DNA of 13,249 nt from Pseudomonadota bacterium (GTDB taxonomy: Bacteria; Pseudomonadota; Alphaproteobacteria; Caulobacterales; Caulobacteraceae). The notes beneath the pieces are model-generated. The model saw only the letters and a program-made list of their open reading frames with translations. It was not told the origin of the DNA and made no database searches. The position numbers were made by a program, and so were the translations under genes. How positions within the stretch are numbered: position 1 is the first letter of the stretch; the number at the start of each line of letters is the position of its first letter. Below are positions 1 to 5,418 of this stretch, piece by piece. Location of the stretch: the NCBI GenBank assembly GCA_023433655.1, contig JAEYUE010000044.1:1-13249 (forward strand), written 5' to 3'.

Positions 1-352
1 TCAGGAACTTCTCGAACACGGTGCGGATCGAGGCGATGTTGGCCTGGATGGTCTCGTCGGTCAGCTGCGGCCGCGAGGCGTCCTTGCCGGTCGGGTCGCC
101 GACCTTGGTGGTGCCGCCGCCCATCAGGACGATCGGCTTGTGGCCGGCCTGCTGCAGGCGGCGCAGCATCATGATCTGGATCAGGCTGCCGACGTGCAGC
201 GAGGGGGCGGTGGCGTCGAAGCCGATGTAGCCGGTGACGATGCCGCTCGCAGCGGCTTCGTCGAGCTCGGCCGGGTGGGTGATCTGGTGGATATAGCCGC
301 GGTCCCGGAGCCTGCGCAGGAAGTCGGACTTGAAGGCGGGCTCGGCGGTCAT
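1..352 (-). CDS. tyrS: Tyrosyl-tRNA synthetase, N-terminal part (3' end outside window)
   Basis: Cytoplasmic class I aminoacyl-tRNA synthetase that activates tyrosine with ATP and charges tRNA-Tyr. Only the first 117 residues are present; the gene runs off the left edge. The start is the ATG at 350-352, giving MTAEPAFKSDFLRRL. Visible family features are GYIGFDATAPSLHVGSL (residues 41-57), which holds the HIGH-type ATP signature as HVGS (53-56), and the conserved GGGTTKVGDPTGK stretch (78-90), with TDETI following at 98-102. The KMSKS loop and the S4-like tRNA-binding domain would lie outside the window. Nothing appears broken in the visible part. It is transcribed away from the neighbouring DOMON-like gene. 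Identification rests on the recognised N-terminal fold sequence and is strong. Confidence 0.95.
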   Translation of the reverse strand, partial: MTAEPAFKSDFLRRLRDRGYIHQITHPAELDEAAASGIVTGYIGFDATAPSLHVGSLIQIMMLRRLQQAGHKPIVLMGGGTTKVGDPTGKDASRPQLTDETIQANIASIRTVFEKFL

Positions 353-387
353 GGGCGGGGATCAGGCTTGGCTTGGGAGGGAAGGGG

Positions 388-395
388 CGTGTAGC
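388..395 (-). promoter_or_regulatory. Possible -10 element for tyrS
   Basis: Read on the minus strand this is GCTACACG, which matches the first six positions of the Caulobacter housekeeping -10 consensus GCTANAWC. It lies 35 bases upstream of the tyrS start codon. No convincing TTGAC-type -35 is visible upstream, so the call is weak. Confidence 0.25.
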
Positions 396-434
396 ACGGT
401 CGCCGCCCGGCCCGAAACGCCCGCCGTTCCCTTG

Positions 435-617
435 CTTTCGTCATTCGGGCGAAGCGCAGCGAAGACCCGGAACCCAGCGGCGGGCGCGAGCGCGAACCTG
501 TCGGGAGCGCTGATCGCCCCGATCGGCTCAGCTGGCCACAGCCGGTTTTTCGCCGCCGTCGCGGCGCCGCTGGGTCCCGGATCGCGCCGCTTCGCGGCTT
601 GTCCGGGATGACGAAAG
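435..617. repeat. Large imperfect inverted repeat, intergenic palindromic element
   Basis: The stretch 353-687 has no gene and is dominated by this element. The left arm (435-482) starts CTTTCGTCATTCGGGC and ends CCCAGCGGCG. The right arm (566-617) is its reverse complement, starting CGCCGCTGGGTCCCGG and ending GGGATGACGAAAG. The arms match at both ends, with small insertions and mismatches in the middle, where GAAGCG-type stems could form smaller hairpins. About 83 bases of GC-rich spacer separate them. No open reading frame in it resembles a protein, and no flanking target-site duplication is evident. From general knowledge, dispersed elements with GTCATCCCGGA...GATCCGGGACC arms are common between genes in alphaproteobacterial chromosomes; copy number here cannot be tested. 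It may act as a transcript boundary or bidirectional terminator, or be a small non-autonomous mobile element. Confidence 0.75.
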
Positions 618-687
618 GATATGAGCGGTCGTCTCGACGGCGGGTCGGCCGATGGCGTCACCGCAAGGCTCGTGGCAGACAGGTCGA

Positions 688-1230
688 ATGCACGTCCTGA
701 CGCCTCATCCGACTACGGGCCCGACGCCGGTGGACCGGATCGAAGTCCAAGTCGAGCGTCTTGGTGAGGCAGGCCTGAAGCTGCGTTATCAAGTGTTCGG
801 AGACCTGACCCGGCTGAAGGCCCCCGACGTCGAGCGCGCGGGCCGGACCGACGGCCTGTGGCGGAGCACCTGTTTCGAGGCCTTCGTGAAGCCCGAGGGC
901 GGCGAGGGCTATCTGGAGTTCAATTTCGCCGGGCTTCAGTGGGCGACCTACCGCTTCTCAGGCTATCGGGAAGGGATGGCTGAAGCCGCCGTGGAGCCGT
1001 GGGTCATCGAAGGATCGCTTCGAGACGGTTCGCTCTCGGCCGAAATCGGACCCGGCCGCATGGCGCACCCGCACCTCCCTGCGCCCGCGTGGCGGATCGG
1101 CCTCTCCGCCGTCATCGAGGACATCGACGGCGCCATCTCCTACTGGGCCCTGGCGCATCCGCCGGGTAAGCCTGACTTCCATCACCCCGATTCATTCGCG
1201 CTGGTCCTGCCGGCGCCGGAGGCCCCATGA
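688..1230 (+). CDS. DOMON-like domain-containing protein
   Basis: A 180-residue protein starting MHVLTPHPTTGPTPVDRIEV. The layout fits the small cytoplasmic DOMON-like family: a beta-rich single domain with LKLRYQVFGDL near residues 32-42, the LWRSTCFEAFV stretch near 58-68, YLEFNFAG near 77-84, and an aspartate/histidine-rich C-terminus (SYWALAHPPGKPDFHHPDSFAL). DOMON relatives bind haem or sugars, but no substrate is established for this subgroup and none is visible here. There is no signal peptide. The ATG at 688 was chosen because homologous sequence begins there; the in-frame ATG at 652 adds twelve unconvincing residues. A weak AGG lies five bases upstream of 688. The stop overlaps the next gene's start as ATGA, so the two are probably co-translated. 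Family membership is recognised from memory of the sequence pattern; function is unknown. Confidence 0.8.
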   Translation: MHVLTPHPTTGPTPVDRIEVQVERLGEAGLKLRYQVFGDLTRLKAPDVERAGRTDGLWRSTCFEAFVKPEGGEGYLEFNFAGLQWATYRFSGYREGMAEAAVEPWVIEGSLRDGSLSAEIGPGRMAHPHLPAPAWRIGLSAVIEDIDGAISYWALAHPPGKPDFHHPDSFALVLPAPEAP

Positions 1231-2429
1231 AGTTCGGCATCGACCGTCTGCTGACCGAGCTGGAGCTATCGCAGGCGCTGCGCGGGCGGCGGGTCGCCCT
1301 GCTCGGGCATCCGGCCTCGGTCACGGCGGAACTGACGCATTCGCTGGATGCGCTGGCGGCGCACCCGGACATCGAGCTGACGGCCGCCTTCGGGCCGCAG
1401 CACGGCATGCGCGGCGACCTGCAGGACAATATGATGGAGAGCCCGGACGAGACCGACGCCCGGCTCGGCATCCCGGTGTTCAGCCTCTACGGCGAGGTGC
1501 GGCGCCCCACCGACGCCTCGATGGAGACCTTCGACGTCCTGCTGGTCGACCTGCAGGACCTCGGCTGCCGGATCTACACCTTCGTGACGACCCTGCTCTA
1601 CGTGCTCGAGGCGGCGGCGAAGCACGGCAAGGCGGTGTGGGTTCTGGACCGTCCCAACCCGGCCGGGCGGCCGGTCGAGGGGCTGACGCTGCGGCCGGGC
1701 TGGGAGAGCTTCGTCGGGGCCGGGCCGATGCCGATGCGGCACGGCATGACGCTGGGGGAGATGGGGCGGTGGTTCATCGACCAGCACAACCTCGATCTGG
1801 AGTACCGCATTGTCGAGATGCAGGGCTGGGCGCCGGAGGCGGGTCCGGGCTTCGGCTGGCCGCTGGGCGAGCGCAGCTGGATCAACCCCAGCCCCAATGC
1901 GCCCAATCTGTGGATGGCCCGCGCCTACGCCGGCACCGTGATGCTGGAGGGGACGACCCTTTCGGAGGGTCGCGGCACGACCCGGCCGTTGGAGCTGTTC
2001 GGGGCGCCCGACCTCGACGCCCGGGCGGTGATCGCAGAGATGCAGTCGCTGGCGCCGCAATGGCTGCAGGGTTGCCGGCTGAGGGACGTCTGGTTCCAGC
2101 CGACCTTCCACAAGCACGTCGGCCAGCTGTGCGCCGGGGTGCAGATCCACGTCGACGACCCGGCCTACGACCACGCCGCCTTCCGGCCGTGGCGGCTGCA
2201 GGCGCTGGCCTTCAAGGCGATCCGGTGGCTGCAGCCCGACTACCCGCTGTGGCGGGACTTCCCCTACGAATACGTCTTCGACCGGCTGGCCATCGACGTC
2301 ATCAACGGCGGTCCCGGTCTGCGCGAATGGGTTGACGACGCGGCCGCGACGCCCGCCGACCTCGACGCCCTGACCCTGCCCGACGAACAGGCGTGGGAAG
2401 ACCAGCGCCGGCGCTTCCTTCTGTACTGA
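1227..2429 (+). CDS. DUF1343 / NamZ-family putative exo-beta-N-acetylmuramidase
   Basis: A 400-residue member of the DUF1343 family (CAZy GH171), whose characterised Bacillus member NamZ removes terminal N-acetylmuramic acid from peptidoglycan fragments. Recognisable blocks are GHPASV (27-32), AAFGPQHGMRGDLQDN (53-68), PVFSLYGE (83-90), LLVDLQDLGCRIYTF (105-119), LDRPNP (140-145), MPMRHGMTLGE (168-178), and WINPSPNAPNL in the middle. The C-terminal half carries GTTLSEGRGTTRP and FQPTFHKHVGQLCAGVQIHV, also typical. Length is normal for the domain alone. No signal peptide is present, unlike many secreted relatives, suggesting cytoplasmic action on recycled cell-wall sugars (inference). Residue 58 is Gln in a position I recall as Glu (PEHG) in other family branches. 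It overlaps the DOMON-like gene by ATGA. Family assignment is firm; the precise substrate is not shown. Confidence 0.88.
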   Translation: MKFGIDRLLTELELSQALRGRRVALLGHPASVTAELTHSLDALAAHPDIELTAAFGPQHGMRGDLQDNMMESPDETDARLGIPVFSLYGEVRRPTDASMETFDVLLVDLQDLGCRIYTFVTTLLYVLEAAAKHGKAVWVLDRPNPAGRPVEGLTLRPGWESFVGAGPMPMRHGMTLGEMGRWFIDQHNLDLEYRIVEMQGWAPEAGPGFGWPLGERSWINPSPNAPNLWMARAYAGTVMLEGTTLSEGRGTTRPLELFGAPDLDARAVIAEMQSLAPQWLQGCRLRDVWFQPTFHKHVGQLCAGVQIHVDDPAYDHAAFRPWRLQALAFKAIRWLQPDYPLWRDFPYEYVFDRLAIDVINGGPGLREWVDDAAATPADLDALTLPDEQAWEDQRRRFLLY

Positions 2430-2447
2430 GGCTGACAGTTTGTCGCG

Positions 2448-2476
2448 TTGCCGGGCGGTGCGCCGGCGCCTAGTCT
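2448..2476 (+). promoter_or_regulatory. Weak candidate promoter for the DUF465-terC pair
   Basis: TTGCCG (2448-2453) and TAGTCT (2471-2476) are separated by 17 bases. Both hexamers are only partial matches to sigma70-type elements. If used, transcription would start near 2483, just at the beginning of the structured stretch 2484-2608. Confidence 0.22.
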
Positions 2477-2483
2477 GATCCTC

Positions 2484-2608
2484 GCGGACCGGGCCCCTCT
2501 GGCGACCATGTGGTCGTGATGTCGGTCCGCATCGAGCGTGCTCGATGCGTGACAGGGCCCCGCCGTTTCCCGTCCCGGTCAGGCATCGAGCCGCTCCCCA
2601 CAGAGGAG
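2484..2608 (+). promoter_or_regulatory. Structured 5' leader with competing helices before the DUF465-terC genes
   Basis: Several exact complementary segments lie in this gap. Stem A pairs 2484-2491 (GCGGACCG) with 2523-2530. A small hairpin inside it pairs 2503-2507 with 2512-2516. Stem C pairs 2528-2536 with 2541-2549 (nine pairs, loop CGTG) and shares 2528-2530 with stem A, so both cannot fully form. The octamer GCATCGAG occurs at 2529-2536 and again at 2583-2590, so 2541-2548 can pair with either copy. GGGCCC at 2491-2496 can pair with 2555-2560. CCTCTG (2496-2501) is complementary to CAGAGG (2601-2606), which includes the ribosome binding site of the DUF465 gene. This layout resembles a switchable leader. 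TerC/Alx genes in other bacteria are known targets of the manganese yybP-ykoY riboswitch, but its conserved GGGGAGUAG-type loop is not seen here. Function is inference only. Confidence 0.4.
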
Positions 2609-2615
2609 ACGACCG

Positions 2616-2816
2616 ATGCTGCATATCCAGCTGTACCGCGCCCGCCGCGACCACGCCCGCCTGGGCCATCTGATCGATCTGGAACAGCGCCGGCGCCAGC
2701 CCGACGCCTTCCGGCTCGCCGAGCTCAAGAAGCGCAAGCTGGCGGCGCGCGACCGCGTCGCGGCCCTGGAGGCGCGCCAGGCCGACGCCTCCGCGGCGCC
2801 GCCGCAGACCGCCTGA
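2616..2816 (+). CDS. Small DUF465 (YdcH-like) protein
   Basis: A 66-residue, highly charged protein that looks fully alpha-helical. The segment AELKKRKLAARDRVAALEAR (residues 35-54) matches the LKKRKLxxKD core of the DUF465 family, preceded by a helical arm with HLIDLEQRRRQPDAFRL. The family has no established biochemical role; members are short coiled-coil-like proteins common in proteobacteria. The C-terminal tail (ASAAPPQTA) is low complexity. The start is supported by a good Shine-Dalgarno GAGGAG at 2603-2608, seven bases before the ATG. It lies 29 bases ahead of the TerC-family gene on the same strand, so the two are probably co-transcribed. The leader upstream can form structures that would cover the ribosome binding site. 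Confidence 0.8.
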   Translation: MLHIQLYRARRDHARLGHLIDLEQRRRQPDAFRLAELKKRKLAARDRVAALEARQADASAAPPQTA

Positions 2817-2845
2817 CCGCTCGCTGACCTTCCGGAACCGATCGC

Positions 2846-3823
2846 ATGGAATTCCTGCTCGCCGAGTGGCTCGGCAAGCCGGCCTGGATGTGGCTGGCCT
2901 TCATGACCGTGGTCGTCGCCCTCCTGGCGCTCGACCTCGGCGTCCTGCACCGCGACCAGCACGAGATCGGGGTGCGTGAAAGCCTGCTGCTGTCGGGCAT
3001 GTACATCGCCATCGCCCTGGCTTTCGGCGGCTGGGTGTGGTGGGAGCTCGGGCGGCAGTCGGGCATCGAATACCTGACCGGCTTCGCCGTCGAGAAGAGC
3101 CTGGCGATGGACAATGTCTTCGTCATCGCCATGATCTTCGGCTACTTCGCCATCCCGCGGGCGCTGCAGCACCGGGTGCTTTTCTGGGGCATCCTCGGCG
3201 TCATCGTGTTGCGCGCGCTGATGATCGGCGCCGGCGCGGCGCTGGTCAGCCAGTTCGGCTGGGTGCTCTACGTCTTCGCCGCCTTCCTGGTGCTCACCGG
3301 CGTCAAGATGTTCTTCGCCGGCGAGGGCCATGGCGACGTCGGCGACAATCCGATGGTCCGCTGGATGCGCCGGCGGCTGCGGGTCACCGACGTCCTGCAC
3401 GGCCAGAGGTTCTTCGTGCGCCAGCCGGACGCGCGCGGGCGCATGGTCTGGTGGGCGACGCCGATGTTCCTGGCCCTGGTGATGATCGAGATCGCCGACG
3501 TGATCTTTGCGGTCGACTCCGTGCCGGCGATCTTCGCCATCACCACCGACCCCTACGTCGTCTACACTTCCAACATCTTCGCCATCCTCGGCCTGCGGGC
3601 GCTGTACTTCGCCCTGGCCGCGGTGATCCACCGCTTCGCCTATCTGAAGCAGGCGCTGGCGGTGCTGCTGGTGTTCATCGGCGGCAAGGTGTTCGTCGCC
3701 GACCTGACCGGGCTGGGGAAGATCCCGCCGGAGTGGTCGCTGGCGATCACCGCGCTGATCCTCGCCACCGGCGTGATCTGGTCGCTGTGGAAGACGCGGG
3801 GGGAGGCGGAACGAGCCGCCTGA
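2846..3823 (+). CDS. TerC/Alx-family integral membrane protein (putative metal exporter)
   Basis: A 325-residue polytopic inner-membrane protein of the TerC family, closest in pattern to the Alx branch that in several bacteria is linked to Mn2+ export. Hydrophobic segments are visible near residues 13-34, 48-66, 90-103, 113-134, 137-156, 207-231, 243-262, 269-286 and 298-315. Conserved acidic residues sit inside membrane segments: D89 in VEKSLAMDNVFV, and E215, D218 and D224 in MIEIADVIFAVDSVPAIFAI, which are the family's likely metal-site residues. A basic cytoplasmic loop (172-200) separates the two halves. Length fits the Alx branch. The ribosome binding site is weak (GGA near 2834), consistent with coupling to the upstream DUF465 gene. 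Family identity is firm; metal specificity is inferred from relatives, not seen here. Confidence 0.92.
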   Translation: MEFLLAEWLGKPAWMWLAFMTVVVALLALDLGVLHRDQHEIGVRESLLLSGMYIAIALAFGGWVWWELGRQSGIEYLTGFAVEKSLAMDNVFVIAMIFGYFAIPRALQHRVLFWGILGVIVLRALMIGAGAALVSQFGWVLYVFAAFLVLTGVKMFFAGEGHGDVGDNPMVRWMRRRLRVTDVLHGQRFFVRQPDARGRMVWWATPMFLALVMIEIADVIFAVDSVPAIFAITTDPYVVYTSNIFAILGLRALYFALAAVIHRFAYLKQALAVLLVFIGGKVFVADLTGLGKIPPEWSLAITALILATGVIWSLWKTRGEAERAA

Positions 3824-3826
3824 CGG

Positions 3827-3888
3827 GGTTGTCGACGGCCCACAACCTGCCACGATCCTTGGGCCAGATGCACTCACCTGAGGTTGTG
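3827..3888 (+). promoter_or_regulatory. Three-part complementary segment between terC-like and DUF6624 genes
   Basis: ACAACC (3842-3847) can pair with GGTTGT upstream (3827-3832, nine-base loop). As the octamer CACAACCT (3841-3848) it can also pair perfectly with AGGTTGTG downstream (3881-3888). The two hairpins are mutually exclusive. No T-tract follows, so this is not a standard intrinsic terminator. It may be attenuating or incidental. Confidence 0.3.
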
Positions 3889-3902
3889 CCGGGGATGCCT
3901 CC

Positions 3903-4598
3903 ATGATCGTCGCCCTGTTGTTCGCTGTCGCCTTGGCCGTCCAGGACCCGGCCGGTCTCAGCCCGGAGGCGCGGGCGCTGATTGCGCCGGTGGCCGAGGC
4001 GATCGCGGCGGAGGAGGCGCGGCAGGCCGCCCTCCCGCCGCCGGCGGATGTGCGGGAGCGGCTTGAGCGGATGGGACAACTCGATCAGGCGGGCCGCCGG
4101 GCCGCGGTCAGGGTCGACCTGAGCCGCCTTCCAGAGAGCGAAAGGGCGGCTGCCTCAAGCGCGCTGCGCGCCTCGATCGCAGCCATGGACGACCGCCTGT
4201 TGGCGGAACTCCTGCCGCTGGTTCCCGAGTCGGGCTGGTTCACGCCCGATGAGTACGGGGAGAAGGCTTCCAACGCCGCCTTCCTCATCATCCAGCACTC
4301 CGACATCGAACAATGGCGGCGCTTCGTGCCCTTGCTGGAGCCGCTCGCCCTCGCTGGCGAGATCGACGGCCAGGACTACGGGCTGATGTACGACCGGCTC
4401 GCCATCAGCGAGGGGCGGCTGCAGCGCTATGGCACCCAGGTGACCTGCACGGCCGGGAAGTATGTGATCGACTGGGGCAACATCGAGGACCCGGAGAACG
4501 TCGAGGCGCGCCGCAGGGCCCTCGGCTTCCCCTGGACACTGACGGAGTATGCGCAGTCGTTCGCCGACTATCCGCCGTGCGAGGAGGAATTCCGCTAG
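3903..4598 (+). CDS. DUF6624 domain protein with N-terminal signal sequence
   Basis: A 231-residue protein starting with a short hydrophobic signal-like segment (MIVALLFAVALAVQ, 1-14), so export to the periplasm is likely. A helical, Ala/Glu-rich region (20-105) is followed by the pattern I associate with DUF6624: WFTPDEYGEKASNAAFLIIQ (112-131), PLLEPLALAGEI (143-154), YDRLAISEGRLQRYGTQV (163-180). Two cysteines, C182 (VTCTAGKY) and C226 (YPPCEEE), could form a disulfide after export. No function is established for the family. The ATG at 3903 follows a GGGGA at 3891-3895. The gene lies 79 bases after the TerC-like gene on the same strand and may be on the same transcript. It ends at a clear terminator hairpin. 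Family call is moderately sure; role unknown. Confidence 0.75.
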   Translation: MIVALLFAVALAVQDPAGLSPEARALIAPVAEAIAAEEARQAALPPPADVRERLERMGQLDQAGRRAAVRVDLSRLPESERAAASSALRASIAAMDDRLLAELLPLVPESGWFTPDEYGEKASNAAFLIIQHSDIEQWRRFVPLLEPLALAGEIDGQDYGLMYDRLAISEGRLQRYGTQVTCTAGKYVIDWGNIEDPENVEARRRALGFPWTLTEYAQSFADYPPCEEEFR

Positions 4599-4619
4599 CC
4601 CGGCCTCAGGCCGGCTTTT
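4597..4619 (+). terminator. Intrinsic terminator after the DUF6624 gene
   Basis: CCGGCC (4600-4605), a three-base loop, and GGCCGG (4609-4614) form a strong hairpin that extends to A4597/G4598 with C4615/T4616 around one bulged C. A TTTT run follows at 4616-4619. The element overlaps the 3' end of the convergent hydrolase gene. It has no T-tract in the leftward direction, so it should stop only rightward transcription. Confidence 0.65.
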
Positions 4620-5256
4620 CGGCCAGCCGCTTGTCGAGATAGGCGCCGACGCGGCGTTCGACGGCGTCGAGGTGGTCCTGCCAGAAGTGGCTGGCGCCTT
4701 CCTCGAGCTCGTAGTCGATGACGATGCCCTTCTGGGTGCGCAGCTTGTTGACCACGCGCTCGACCTCGACCGGCGGCACGATGGTGTCGGCCGTGCCGTG
4801 CAGGAACAGGCCCGAGGCGGGGCAGGGGGCGAGGAAGCTGAAGTCGTACATGTTCGACGGCGGCGACACCGAGATGAAGCCGTCGGTCTCGGGCCGGCGC
4901 ATCAGCAGTTGCATGCCGATGTAGGCGCCGAACTGGTAGCCGGCGACCCACGTCTGGCTGGCGGCGGGATTGGAGGCCTGCAGCCAGTCGAGAGCCGTAG
5001 CCGCGTCGGCCAGTTCGCCGATGCCGGAATCGAACTCGCCCTGCGATTTGCCGACGCCGCGGCTGTTGTAGCGCAGGGTGGCGAAGCCGCGCTTGACGAA
5101 CAGCTGGTACAGGGTCACCGCCACCGGATTGTTCATGTGCCCGCCCGCCTTGGGATGCGGATGCAGGATCAGGGCGATCGGGGCGTTCGGGCGCTTGCCC
5201 GGCGAATAACGGCCTTCGATGCGGCCAGAGGCCCCGGGCAGGATGACTTCAGGCAT
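4606..5256 (-). CDS. COG2945-type alpha/beta hydrolase-fold protein lacking the serine nucleophile
   Basis: A 216-residue cytoplasmic protein starting MPEVILPGASGRIEGRYSPG. Hallmarks of this small alpha/beta-hydrolase family are LILHPHPKAGGHMNN (29-43, oxyanion-side loop), TLRYNSRGVGKSQGEFDSG (60-78), the nucleophile-elbow position WVAGYQFGAYIGMQLL (103-118), FLHGTADTIVPP (151-162) and EGASHFW (186-192). The usual elbow is GxSxG; here it is G106-Y-Q108-F-G110, with the codon reading CAG. The acid (D157) and histidine (H190) of a triad remain. It may therefore be a non-hydrolytic binding protein or use another mechanism. The gene is divergent from iscR; a similar hydrolase next to suf genes occurs in other alphaproteobacteria (recalled, not checked). 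The start codon is the ATG complementary to 5254-5256, without a strong ribosome binding site. Fold assignment is firm, activity uncertain. Confidence 0.88.
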   Translation of the reverse strand: MPEVILPGASGRIEGRYSPGKRPNAPIALILHPHPKAGGHMNNPVAVTLYQLFVKRGFATLRYNSRGVGKSQGEFDSGIGELADAATALDWLQASNPAASQTWVAGYQFGAYIGMQLLMRRPETDGFISVSPPSNMYDFSFLAPCPASGLFLHGTADTIVPPVEVERVVNKLRTQKGIVIDYELEEGASHFWQDHLDAVERRVGAYLDKRLAEKPA

Positions 5257-5306
5257 GGGCGGCGCGGATTCCCGTGTTCAAACATCATTTCGCAGCTGCG
5301 TAATAC

Positions 5307-5335
5307 TTGACCGCATGGGTAGGACTTTCTAAGTC
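5307..5335 (+). promoter_or_regulatory. Predicted iscR/suf operon promoter
   Basis: TTGACC (5307-5312) matches the Caulobacter-type -35, and TCTAAGTC (5328-5335) matches six of eight positions of GCTANAWC after a 15-base spacer. Transcription would begin near 5342, leaving a leader of about 75 bases before iscR. The -10 lies inside the IscR-like palindrome, which is the expected geometry for repression. Confidence 0.5.
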
Positions 5336-5336
5336 C
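5322..5336. promoter_or_regulatory. Putative type-1 IscR operator
   Basis: GGACTTTCTAAGTCC is a perfect inverted repeat (six-base arms, three-base centre). It contains GACT-N5-AGTC (5323-5335), the core spacing of the E. coli type-1 IscR site consensus. The outer positions do not match the E. coli consensus. It overlaps the predicted -10, fitting autorepression of the suf operon by cluster-loaded IscR. Confidence 0.6.
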
Positions 5337-5369
5337 GCCCTGCGCGCGGGCGCTGATGCGAAGGCGCGG

Positions 5370-5377
5370 GTTCTAGC
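5370..5377 (-). promoter_or_regulatory. Candidate -10 element for the divergent hydrolase gene
   Basis: On the minus strand this reads GCTAGAAC, a full match to GCTANAWC. The -35 region upstream is poor (TTTTCA at ten-base spacing). A transcript from here would run leftwards through the IscR-like palindrome and into the hydrolase gene, with a leader of roughly 105 bases. Confidence 0.4.
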
Positions 5378-5418
5378 ACAGGACCCCTGAAAAGCGCGCG
5401 ATTTTTGCGGGTGGCGCG

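Noticed and set aside
2484..2608. Known manganese (yybP-ykoY) riboswitch in front of the TerC/Alx-like gene
   Set aside because: I looked for the conserved GGGGAGUAG-type loop and its partner and did not find them. The region is reported only as a structured leader of unknown class; a covariance-model search would settle it.
1266..2669. Long open frame on the minus strand opposite the DUF1343 gene
   Set aside because: Its translation is rich in Arg, Gly, Val, Gln and His with no family resemblance; the plus strand encodes a recognisable protein. Long antisense frames are expected in such high-GC DNA.
2508..2827. Short upstream frames in the leader (a three-codon ATG-TGG-TCG frame at 2508 and a longer frame from 2510/2519)
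   Set aside because: No good ribosome binding site precedes them and the longer one runs out of frame through the DUF465 gene with Pro/Arg-rich noise. A regulatory upstream peptide cannot be excluded but is not supported.
2579..3904. Minus-strand open frame of 441 codons opposite the TerC-like gene
   Set aside because: The translation is dominated by His, Asp, Glu and Gln, the mirror of a hydrophobic membrane protein; it is not a plausible gene.
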